Made by a program: the position numbers and the translations under genes. This document shows, in pieces, positions 22,871-32,252 of a stretch of DNA of 64,000 nt (positions are counted from its first letter, which is position 1; each line of letters begins with the position of its first letter). The notes under the pieces are model-generated. The model was not told where the DNA came from and did no database searches. It worked only from the letters and a program-made list of their open reading frames with translations. Source of the stretch: Hirsutella rhossiliensis (lineage: Eukaryota; Ascomycota; Sordariomycetes; Hypocreales; Ophiocordycipitaceae); assembly GCF_020360975.1 (NCBI RefSeq), contig NW_025408669.1, forward strand, positions 7,750,001 to 7,814,000, in the 5' to 3' direction.

Positions 22871-23668
22871 ATGGTCAAGTCCCTTGTCGCCCTTGCGGCG
22901 CTCTGCTTCGGCCTCAGCGCCGCCCACTTCCAGATGCTCTACCCCGAGTCGATTGGCTTCGAGGACGACAACGAGGATAAAGCCCCGTGCGGCGGCTTCA
23001 CGCCCGACTTTGGCTCGAACAAGGTGGTCGACTTTCATGTAGATGGAGAGGCACTTGCCATGAGACTGTTGCATCAGCAGAGCAACTGGCTCTTCCGCGC
23101 CACGACGGACCAAAAGGCCGACTCGGGCTGGCAGCAGATGTTCCCCGTCGTCATGCAGAGCGGCCTCGGCGACTTTTGCGAGCCTCGCGTCACGGCGCCG
23201 TCAGACTTTGTGGGGAAAAAGGGCGTCGTCAGCGTCGTCTCGTCTGCCGTTGACGGCCTGCTGTACCAGGTGAGTGCACAGATGGCCGGGCTATGGCCCT
23301 GAGTTCAAGCAGTAGAGAGTCGTGATGGCGTCAGCGGAAGGAGAAGAAACACCTGCCTCGTACCTAAGCTAACTTGAAGACAGTGCGTCGCCGTGAACTT
23401 CGTCAAAGGCTCCGCCGGGCCTCCGTCGGCGTGCAAGAACACCTCGTCGGTCAAGGCATCATTTACCAACGACGCCAAACTGTCGGCGCTCCTGGGCAGC
23501 GCAGCGGGCTCTTCCTCGTCGACACCGACGCAGTCGTCGGCATCCGGAGCAACGAGCAGCGGCGCGGCCTCAGCCTTGAAGGCGTGGTCGGCGGCGGGCC
23601 CGGGATGGAGCGGCGCCGCCGCGGCGCTGCTGGCCGGAGCGGTTCTCGGGGGAGTGCTGCTGGTGTGA
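22871..23668 (+). CDS. BIM1-like / X325 LPMO-fold copper protein, GPI-anchored
   Basis: Exons 22871-23269 and 23384-23668 (intron GTGAGT...ACAG, 114 bases) encode 227 residues. A signal peptide (LVALAALCFGLSAA) ends just before His-Phe, so the mature protein begins HFQMLYPESIGF with an N-terminal His, as needed for a copper histidine brace. Conserved Cys residues lie in APCGGF, GDFCEPR, QCVAVNF and SACKN. The C-terminal third is Ser/Thr/Ala-rich with a hydrophobic tail (AAAALLAGAVLGGVLLV), typical of a GPI signal. Family members (Cryptococcus BIM1/CBI1 and X325 proteins) bind copper, lack lytic polysaccharide activity where tested, and some act in copper acquisition. The divergent ferric reductase neighbour fits that role. 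Confidence 0.87.
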
Positions 23669-24913
23669 GGGGGATATGGGATAGAACAAATTGGACATGG
23701 ATGGCCTTTTTCCGCTTTTAATGATTCTGCGGCATGCAAAATGCCCCGGATGGATGTTTCGCGTCTTGAGATGGAGTGCAATGATGGACGCGACTTGACG
23801 CCGTTGATGCACCAGACAGCGCATGCAACCATGTACGATTCTCGTGAAACCAAGTCAATTGGGTCTATTATTTACTCGTCGAGCACCATAGTCTTGAGGG
23901 GATCACCCACGCACATGCTACGCCGCGTCACCGCTGCCAAGCATCGCCCATCAGCGGGGGAAAGTTGCCGTCCGACTCTACCTGGAAGGCCGCATGAAAT
24001 CCCCAAGATCGGCATTGACGACGAGCGAACCTGATTGGGCCTCGCCGATCCGCTCGCTCGCCGGCGGTCGGAGCTTCGTCTGCAAAGCCCCGCGTCAAGG
24101 CGAAAATGGGAACCTCTGGGTCAACGGGGGCGGCCAAAGACGGCGCTGGCCTCCACTGTTTTGACTTTCAACGTCCCCGTCTGCGACTAGGCTTTTCCGA
24201 TCTTGCCTTGCTTCCAACCTTGTATGCCGGGAGGGAAAGCTTGTCTGGACGTGCAACTTCAATGGCTTTGTTCGCAAGAGCAGGCTGCAAACTGAAAGGA
24301 AGAGAGGAACTGTGAGTGGTAGAGAGTCACTTTGCGCCAGCGCCGTTGCCTTGCCCCGGGGCTGGTTCATTCGCTTCTGCGGCGTCCCCTCTTCAGTTTC
24401 GCGTCTCTCACTTGCTTCATCAATCCCTTGTTCCGCTGGTGACGGACCGACGACGACCGGACGCTGACGCCTGGGCATGGCAACACCAACTCCCTGAAAG
24501 AACATTGTCACTACCTGGGGGTTGTGCCGGGCCTCGACTTGTGATACCCCGAGCCGCGTGAACCCGTCGTCCTTGGGCAGATCGGGCGGATTATTTGAAG
24601 AGACTGGCGCCTACTGGCCCTCAACCAGTCGTATTCGGCCGGCATATCGTTAACTTTTGCGGCTTGGTCCCAATCCCAAGCCTTGCAGCTTGAGGCTTTT
24701 CGGCACAGACTCTGACCTCGACGGCGTCTAATCAGTCGGTCCCTTGCTGTCGCTATCCAGTGAATAACTTTCGGCCCGCGGGTCTTCTTTCGACTTCAAC
24801 CCCTCGAGAAGGGAACGGGAATTTCTCGAATATCCATTCCCTTTCCCAACCGCGACTTTGATCGTCGCCCCTCTTCGTCTCAGGTCGCCCCTCGGGCACA
24901 CCGTTCGCCCATC
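23669..24913. other. Intergenic, promoter of the ABC transporter
   Basis: 1.2 kb with no supported gene. The part nearest 24913 is C/T-rich, as is common just upstream of fungal start codons. Confidence 0.5.
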
Positions 24914-27900
24914 ATGACGTCCCTCGACGCCCTCAAGCAACGCCTGCACCAATTCGCCGTCGCCTTCAGGGTCCCAGGCCAGATACCCTGGCTCAACGAC
25001 GCCCGCGTCGTGTCCGGAGCCTCGCTCACGGAAACCGATGCCATCACCCTCTACGTCTTGGCCGCCCTGTCCGTCGCCGTCCTGCTGCTCTACGCCTCCA
25101 ACCGCAAGATCCTCTCCCTGTTCCCGCCATGGCTTCAACCCTTTGCCAAGGAGGAGGGCCCCGTGCCGGAGAAGCGCAAGGCCTGGACGCACTGGACGCT
25201 TCTGCTCGGGTTCGTCTGCCTCGCCGGCATCGTCCTCGCCATCATCCCCGCCTGCCTCAGCCCGAGACAGCCCGTGGCCGTGCTCGAGGTCTGGCCGTGG
25301 CTCGTGGCTGCGCTTATTTCTGCCTTTGAGCGGCCGACCAAGACGCCACGGATATTGCTGCTGCAGTACATGCTCATCTTCACCGCCGGGCTCACGACTT
25401 ACTCGGTTCAGTTCCTCGACCAGTCCCTCCGCGCGCTGGACCCGTATCGACTCGCCCGAATCGTCCTCGCCGCCACCGCCGCCGTCTTCATCGGCCTCAT
25501 GCCCCTACGCAACCCGGCCTGGGACACGCAGAACATCGGCAACCCCAAGCTGCCCCCCTCGCACCACGTCCGCAGCCCCGAGGACAACCTCAGCCTCTTC
25601 CGCTTCTGGGCCATGACCTGGGTCTATCCGCTCGCCCGCATCTGCCGCCACAAGGACATCACCGTCGAAGAGGTCTGGCAGCTGCCCCTCGAGTTCCAGC
25701 ACACGCGCCTCTACATGGCCTTTCGCGAGCTCCGCGGCAAACTCATTCCACGCCTTATCCAGGCGAATGGCCTGGACCTCTTCATTGCCACTGGCCTCGC
25801 CGTCGTCGAAACCGTCACCGAGGTGTCCACCATCCGCCTCACCGGCCGTCTGTACCGCGCCCTCGACGCCAACAGACCCGAAGAGGCCGTCTTCTGGTGC
25901 CTAACCATGCTGTCCCTCGATGTTCTTCGCCAAATCTCCAAGACGACTTCGTCGTGGTACTCGCGCAAGGCCTACGAGCGGTCGCGTGGCGAGACCTTCA
26001 TCGGCCTCTTCAGCAAGCTGCTCACGCGAGCCGTTCCCGGATCCGACGTGACCGAAAAGGGGCCCGCTAGCAAGGTGCCCCGGGTTCCTGGCAAGCTTCG
26101 TCGCCTCCTAGGCCGCTGTTGTGTCGGCCGGAAGCCGTCCCCTTCTGCCGGGCAGCAGCAGCAGCAGCAGCAAAGCCCCCCCCCTGCGTCCAACGCCAAG
26201 GTGGTCAACCTGGTTCGAGGCGACACTTACGAGATCTCGCAGCGGTTCTGGGACCTGCCCAAGCTCATCTCGCAGCCGATCAAGGTCCTCGTCACCATGT
26301 ACTTCCTCGTCGACATCATGGGCTGGTCGTCGTGCATCGGCTTCGCCCTCATGGCCATCTTTCTCACCGCCAACTCGCTGCTCGTCCGTGAGCTCATCAA
26401 GCTCGAGCGCCAGCGCACCGCCCACTCGGACAAGCGGGCCCAGGCCGTCGCCCACTTCGTCGAGGCCAGCCGCCCGCTCAAGCTGAACGGATGGACCGCG
26501 TCGTGGAGCCGCCGCATCATGAAGTTTCGCGACCTCGAGATGCACAAGAGACTGCAGATTGCCCGCGTCACGGCCGCCATCTCCACCATCAACGTCGCCG
26601 GTGGTGCCGCGTATCCGCTCGCCAGCATCTGTCTTTACACCCTCATCCTGCGGCGGGGCCTCCCCAACAGTGTCATCTGGCCCTCGCTGCAGCTGTTTGG
26701 CCAGCTCGAGACGAGTGTCAAACAGGCCTTTGACCTTGTCTCGGCTTATTGGAAAGCCACCATCCCTGTCGAGCGTGTCAACAAATTCATGGCCGAGCAG
26801 GACCGCGACGAAAGCGGCCTCAACTCGGCCGGCGCCCGTGACATTGACTTCTGTGACGCCTCCTTTTCCTGGCCCTCGACGGACGGTGTGGTCCTCCACT
26901 GCCTCAACCTCAAGTTTTGCCCGGGCCTGACCGTTGTCAGGGGCAAGGTCGGCTCCGGCAAATCGAGCCTGCTCCTGGCCGCGCTCAACGAGATGGAACT
27001 GCGCGAGGGCCACCTCCGCCGGCCGGACGAGCCGCTTGGGTATGCGCAGCAGCTCCCCTTTCTGCAGAGCAAGACGATCCGGGAAAACATCGTCTTCCAC
27101 CAAAACTTCGATCCGGTCCGGTACCGGCAGGTCATCCACGCCTGCGCGCTGGCGCCCGACCTCGCCATCTTTCCCGACGGCGACCAGACCAAGCTGGAAG
27201 AGGGAGGCGTGGGCCTCTCCGGCGGACAAAAGGCACGGGTGGCCCTCGCCAGAGCCGTCTACAGCCCATGCCGCATCCTCCTTCTCGACGACCCCCTGGC
27301 CGCCCTGGATCACGACACCGCGAGCAACATTGTTCGCCGCTTTCTCCAGGGCCCCTTAGCCGAGGGGCGCACGATTGTCATGGTTACCCACCGAGACGAC
27401 CTGGTCCTCCGCATCGCCGACCAGGTCATCGACATGGACGACGGTAACGCCAGCGTCTTGTCTGACGAGCGGATTGAGGCCGAGCTCGAGCACCCGTATC
27501 ACGCACCCACCGGAGCCGCCCACCCCGAGGAGACAGACCCTTCACACGGCGGCGCACACGAAGACGAAGTGACTGGCCTAAAGGACGCGCCTGAAGAGCC
27601 GGCCGAGACGGGGGGCGTCTCCCTCGCCGTATATACGAGCTACATGAAGGCGGGAGGCTGGCACCTGTGGCTCATGCTGGCCGTCTTCTACGGGGCGTCG
27701 CGATACTGCGACATTGCCCGGGCCCGGCTCCTCGAGGCTTGGGGCCACCACACGGCGTTCCAGTCGAGCGGCGCCTCTCACGGCTACTGGGGTCTTCCGA
27801 ACCCCGAGCACCACCCACGCATCTGGCTCGGCGTCCTCGGGGGCCTCTCGGCCGGGCAGGTGGTCATGTACGCCGCGGCGCAGTTGACACTGGCAAAGGT

Positions 27901-29323
27901 CAGCGTCGACGCGGCGCAGGCCCTGTTCCGCGTCGCCGTCGACCGCGTCAGCAAGGCCACGTTCCGGTACCACGACACGACGCCGACCGGCCAGCTCAAG
28001 AACCGGCTCATCTCCGACATGGGCATGGTCGACGGCGGGATCCTGGCGCCGCTCGAGGCCTTTGTCTTTCACCTCATTGCCCTGGTTCTCAGCACCGTCG
28101 CCATCGCGACGCAGCAGCCCCTTTTGCTCATCATCCTCGGAGCCGTCGCCCTCCTCTTCGTCTACGTGTTCCGCATCTACGTGCCCGTGTCGCGCTGCCT
28201 GCGCCGGCTGGAAACGAGATACTTGACGCCCATCATCGCCTCCATCGGCGTCATGCAGGACGGCCTGGTGACGATCCGCGCGCTCAGGGTCGAGGGCCAT
28301 TTCCACGACCGCCACCTGGACGCCGTCGACGACTTCCAGAAGCAGGACCATTTCTTCTGGAGCGTGAACTTTTGGCTCGACTTTCGGCTGAGCATGGCAT
28401 CGGCCTGCACCCGCGCGCTCTTGGTCCTGGCCATGGTCTGGCTCGGGACGCCCGCCAGCGCCGTCGGCTTCGTCCTGACGCAGACCATTATTGCCATTAC
28501 TTGTGTTCAGCAGCTGTGTGAAAAGTTTGCCCAGCTGCAGCTCGACGCCGTCTCGCTGGAGCGTGTCAACATGCTCAATCGGATTCCCGAGGAACCCAAC
28601 GGCGACGACGACCCGCCCGAGGACTGGCCACGGCCGTGCGACGACGTCCGGTTTGATTCCGTGTCGTTCCGGTACGCCGATGGCTTGCCCAACGTCCTGG
28701 AGAAGGTCAGCTTCAATATCCCCGGCGGCTCGACGTGCGCTGTGCTCGGCAGGACGGGATCCGGCAAGTCGACCATCGCCAACGCCCTCCTCGCCACGCA
28801 GACGGCCTGCGAGGGGGCCGTGACGGTGGGCGGCATCGACCTGGCCCGGGTCAACCGCGCAGCCCTGCGCCGCCGCGTGACGTTTATCCAGCAGGACCCT
28901 ACGCTTTTCCCTGGGACGCTCCACGACAACCTCGATCCCGAGGGCAACTTCTCAGACCAAGAATGCCTCACGGCCATTCACCGCGTGCTGGGCCCGGCCT
29001 GGAGCCTCGACTCGCCCATCGACGCCGGCGGCAAGAACCTCAGCCAGGGACAGCGCCAGCTCGTGGGCATCGGCCGCGCCGTGCTGCGCCGGAGCGGGCT
29101 CGTCATCCTCGACGAGGCCACGGCGTCCATCGACCGAGGCACGGCGGCGGTGGTGCAGCGCATCCTGCGCCAGGAGCTGTCCGAGAGCACCGTCATTACA
29201 ATCGCGCATCGCCTCGAGGCGGTGGAGCACGCCAACTGGTGCCTTCGTCTCGACCGCGGCCATGTCCTCGAATGCGGCCCGGCCAACAACTTGGGGAAGA
29301 GTGGCGTGACTGCAGAAGAGTGA
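24914..29323 (+). CDS. ABCC (MRP-type) multidrug/conjugate ABC transporter
   Basis: A single 1469-codon exon, full length for the family. It has N-terminal membrane spans, a first transmembrane domain and NBD1 with Walker A GKVGSGKSS near residue 677. The NBD1 signature is LSGGQKARVALARA near 768 and its Walker B is ILLLDDPLAALD. A second transmembrane domain follows, then NBD2 with Walker A GRTGSGKST near 1279, signature LSQGQRQLVGIGRA near 1375 and Walker B VILDEATASID. NBD1 has Asp instead of the catalytic Glu after Walker B while NBD2 keeps Glu, the usual asymmetry of ABCC proteins. A Gln run (GQQQQQQQSPPP) lies in the cytosolic loop near residue 415. Such pumps export drugs, glutathione conjugates or secondary metabolites, or load them into vacuoles. 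It is the nearest transporter to the PKS (3 kb) and may serve it. The strong antisense open frames here are compositional shadows. Confidence 0.95.
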   Translation: MTSLDALKQRLHQFAVAFRVPGQIPWLNDARVVSGASLTETDAITLYVLAALSVAVLLLYASNRKILSLFPPWLQPFAKEEGPVPEKRKAWTHWTLLLGFVCLAGIVLAIIPACLSPRQPVAVLEVWPWLVAALISAFERPTKTPRILLLQYMLIFTAGLTTYSVQFLDQSLRALDPYRLARIVLAATAAVFIGLMPLRNPAWDTQNIGNPKLPPSHHVRSPEDNLSLFRFWAMTWVYPLARICRHKDITVEEVWQLPLEFQHTRLYMAFRELRGKLIPRLIQANGLDLFIATGLAVVETVTEVSTIRLTGRLYRALDANRPEEAVFWCLTMLSLDVLRQISKTTSSWYSRKAYERSRGETFIGLFSKLLTRAVPGSDVTEKGPASKVPRVPGKLRRLLGRCCVGRKPSPSAGQQQQQQQSPPPASNAKVVNLVRGDTYEISQRFWDLPKLISQPIKVLVTMYFLVDIMGWSSCIGFALMAIFLTANSLLVRELIKLERQRTAHSDKRAQAVAHFVEASRPLKLNGWTASWSRRIMKFRDLEMHKRLQIARVTAAISTINVAGGAAYPLASICLYTLILRRGLPNSVIWPSLQLFGQLETSVKQAFDLVSAYWKATIPVERVNKFMAEQDRDESGLNSAGARDIDFCDASFSWPSTDGVVLHCLNLKFCPGLTVVRGKVGSGKSSLLLAALNEMELREGHLRRPDEPLGYAQQLPFLQSKTIRENIVFHQNFDPVRYRQVIHACALAPDLAIFPDGDQTKLEEGGVGLSGGQKARVALARAVYSPCRILLLDDPLAALDHDTASNIVRRFLQGPLAEGRTIVMVTHRDDLVLRIADQVIDMDDGNASVLSDERIEAELEHPYHAPTGAAHPEETDPSHGGAHEDEVTGLKDAPEEPAETGGVSLAVYTSYMKAGGWHLWLMLAVFYGASRYCDIARARLLEAWGHHTAFQSSGASHGYWGLPNPEHHPRIWLGVLGGLSAGQVVMYAAAQLTLAKVSVDAAQALFRVAVDRVSKATFRYHDTTPTGQLKNRLISDMGMVDGGILAPLEAFVFHLIALVLSTVAIATQQPLLLIILGAVALLFVYVFRIYVPVSRCLRRLETRYLTPIIASIGVMQDGLVTIRALRVEGHFHDRHLDAVDDFQKQDHFFWSVNFWLDFRLSMASACTRALLVLAMVWLGTPASAVGFVLTQTIIAITCVQQLCEKFAQLQLDAVSLERVNMLNRIPEEPNGDDDPPEDWPRPCDDVRFDSVSFRYADGLPNVLEKVSFNIPGGSTCAVLGRTGSGKSTIANALLATQTACEGAVTVGGIDLARVNRAALRRRVTFIQQDPTLFPGTLHDNLDPEGNFSDQECLTAIHRVLGPAWSLDSPIDAGGKNLSQGQRQLVGIGRAVLRRSGLVILDEATASIDRGTAAVVQRILRQELSESTVITIAHRLEAVEHANWCLRLDRGHVLECGPANNLGKSGVTAEE

Positions 29324-31837
29324 CGAGTCACTTCAAAATGAGTACAAGAAAGGTTCATGACGATTTCAACTGGGGCAGACATAGGGTTGGACAGTGGCTC
29401 TTCTTGCTGGGGTGTTTTGATATATCCACTTCATGTTATATGGCGAAGTCCATGCTTGGCATATGTTTCTTGGGCTACATATATGTAAATGGAACTTGTC
29501 GTAAGTGTAATTCCCCGAGACCTTGCTGCGCGCACTGCCAGATTTCCGATTCCCAACATCATCTTCTGTTTTTTTGAGACTTTATTCCCAATTGGTCAAT
29601 ATGGCTCCCAAACAAACTTTGAACACGGAGAAGAAGGCTCCAGCGAAAGGTTGTAAGAGGCGCTGGCCGGCAGAGGTGCGGGTTCTCATAAGGCCCCTTT
29701 TCACCGGCAGGGCCGTCTGCTGGGTTGTCAAGGCCCAGAAAGAGACGTCTTTCTCGGCAACGTTCCTTTATGAATGACAGCTGAACGGGAAACAGGCAGA
29801 CAAGGGAGACTTGGCCCACCAAAATTTAGTGGGCACGCACTCCTGTCCTGTTCCATACCCTTGCCCGCCGCGACCCTTACCGCCCTACCCCCGTTTGTAT
29901 GTAGTATTGTGATGCCTTTTCGGGCCCTTTTGAGGGGTTCGTGACCGTTGAAGATGCCAAGTCAGTCGTCAATCCATCTGCAAAGCTCGACAAACCCTGC
30001 CTTTAGCATGAAAAAGGATATCTCTAAACACGATTTCCGGTGCAGCCATGACCCAATCGCAACAGGAGCAGGACAGCATTAAATAGCTCCGCGAGAGGCT
30101 GGTTCGTCTTTACGCTGGGAAAATCGAGCGGCCGAGGCCATAAGGCCGCCGCCGTCAACGGCACCAGTGGCAGTCAACACCACGAAGACTGCCGTTATAG
30201 TCGCTACACAAGGCTTGCAATACCTTCCAACAACACGGTGATACATACGAGTCGGGTATATACATGCTATGGGCATATCGACAAACTATTCGCCGTACAC
30301 CAGTCTCTCACGACGAAGATACGCTTGCCAGCGACCCTCAACCCGTCTCGTCACAACACCAGCTTATTAACCTCATACATGATAAAATCATCGTCGCAAT
30401 ACCCTTATACGCGACGCGCTCTTAGGCAAGGGCCTGCAAGATACCAAGCACAAGTCATAGAGACTGGCCGAGGGGGGGGTAATAACTGCACAATGGGACA
30501 AGGCGGACGTCCGTAGCAGTCTAAGAAGGACGGGCACGGCAAGATTTGTATGAGGTAGGCCTCTTATAGAGACACACTAGTCACAACGCCGCCGGGGCGC
30601 ACATAACACAACATTCTAGCCCTGCTGTAGTCTCTACTGTACGCACCTAATTGTGCGGCGTGGGCGTTGCGTCATGGCCGGCCACACTCATCCACTTTTT
30701 GGTCTACTGTACCTACTAAACAGGATGGTGTACGCGTCAACAAAAGGGGCCAAAAAGGCTTTGGAGCCGCCTGAATTGATTTCAGGCGAAAAACAGCGGG
30801 AAAAGACGTCTTGTTTGGCAACTTTCCCTAATGAAGCATCGACGCGGCGCTTCCTAGCGCGATACATGCGGAATAGGGGTTCACATGCAACTACGAAAGG
30901 AGGAGTCTCGAGCCTGTCAAATACATACACGGAATATGCAGCTAACTCGAGTGAGGATGCTCTTCTAGCCGGTGTGCGCGGCCGCCGTTTTCCCGTTCAG
31001 CTGTCGTCGATCAGGCCCTAAATTAAGAAACACTAAACACTATCCGCCAGTGCATCTCGCAAACTGCTGCCTGCCTAGCTGGAGACGGCGGACACTACGG
31101 AGTACGGCGGCCCCTGCGGCGGCACCGACACTGGGGCCTGGGAGAACCTTATGCCATCAGGGGCGGTAACTCGATCCATCACGGCAGGAATGTGGCCATG
31201 CCCGTCAGAGACTGGAACAAATGGGGCCCTCTCGAGGACGGGGCGAGGTGGGAACAATGGTAATTAATCAATCCCATTTCGGTTTGGTATCTCTGGACTC
31301 CTCGGTCTCATGGACGTGGTGAGGTCAGGTTTCCTCCACAACGAGGGGCTTAGTGAGTTGATGAGCCACTTCCATCCGAGCCGCGAGGTAGTTGTGCGCC
31401 GCTCGTCGTTCCTCTCGGACCAGCGTCAACCGCTGCTTGAGTCAAGGCCAAGCGTCGAGAGGCTCTAGTTCTGAGGCATCGCGTCTCGACTCTACACGCG
31501 CAAGTTTGTGGTCATCCTAAAAGGTGTGATGATCAGGTGCTTGTGCTACCTGGATCGTCGAGAAGATGGCGTGCAGGACAGATGGAGGTGCAATTTGGGT
31601 TCGTGCCTGAAACATGCAACAGCGACAGCAGATGGCATTGATGGACACGAGGCACTCCTTGTTCGTGTCTTCTTACATGCACCATCTCTCGCCGTATCCA
31701 AGCTTTAAAACTGTGGCTTCGTATTTGGTTTCTACATGTGGCCAAGCCTCGATGGAGGCCGCAAGTTACGTACATGGGCATTGTTCACCGTTAGCTTCAC
31801 GTCTCAGCCTTGATTCATTGTATACGACCATAGTCTA
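29324..31837. other. Intergenic, no supported gene
   Basis: 2.5 kb between the ABC transporter and the PKS promoter module. Short open frames at 29602-29777 and 30653-31021 have no recognisable domain. A 17-bp exact inverted repeat (GACAGCTGAACGGGAAA at 29776-29792 and its reverse complement within 30988-31005) brackets about 1.2 kb and could mark an old element. Confidence 0.45.
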
Positions 31838-31945
31838 TTTGTAAAATGGGCCGCGGTTCACTACGCGCGGCAAACCTTACTGCGAACTGGCTAGCACGAC
31901 CGGCGATGGCCGGGTCGTGTGTCATCCGTGCACAGTCAATGCTGA
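31838..31945 (+). promoter_or_regulatory. Shared pathway promoter module, PKS copy
   Basis: This stretch matches 47303-47455 upstream of the SDR gene at 47658. Shared blocks in the same order are TTGTAAAAT(G/A)GG, then (A/G)CGC(G/A)CGGC, AAACCT(T)ACT, AACTGGCTAGC, CCGGCGAT(G/C)GCCG and TCCGTGCA. The near-palindrome CGGCGATGGCCG is at 31901-31912, about 340 bases before the PKS ATG, with a TATA-like GTATAAAG near 32000. A CGG...CCG inverted pair is the typical site form of Zn2Cys6 activators. Confidence 0.7.
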
Positions 31946-32252
31946 GTGCTGTGTTGAACGGGCATCTGTCACTATTTGTAAAGAGGACATGTTGAGCGAG
32001 TATAAAGAATGTCGTTGGATCCTCCTTCCATTGGTTTTTGGACATCCATCCTGACCTCGCCAGCCCAGTGCATCTCTTCGAATACCTTTTAATATCTTCA
32101 GTTGCCTTATACAGTTGCCTTATACACTCTGTCCATTCTTCTAGACCATCTATTCTTCACATCTATCTAATTAGAAGCTTCATCCATACTTGGCCTTGAC
32201 GACATACTAGACTTCCTTTAGATATCCCATCAACTCCACGACCTCCGACACA

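Noticed and set aside
26108..28924. Long minus-strand open frames (401 and 448 codons) opposite the ABC transporter
   Set aside because: Compositional shadows of an intact 1469-residue ABCC protein.
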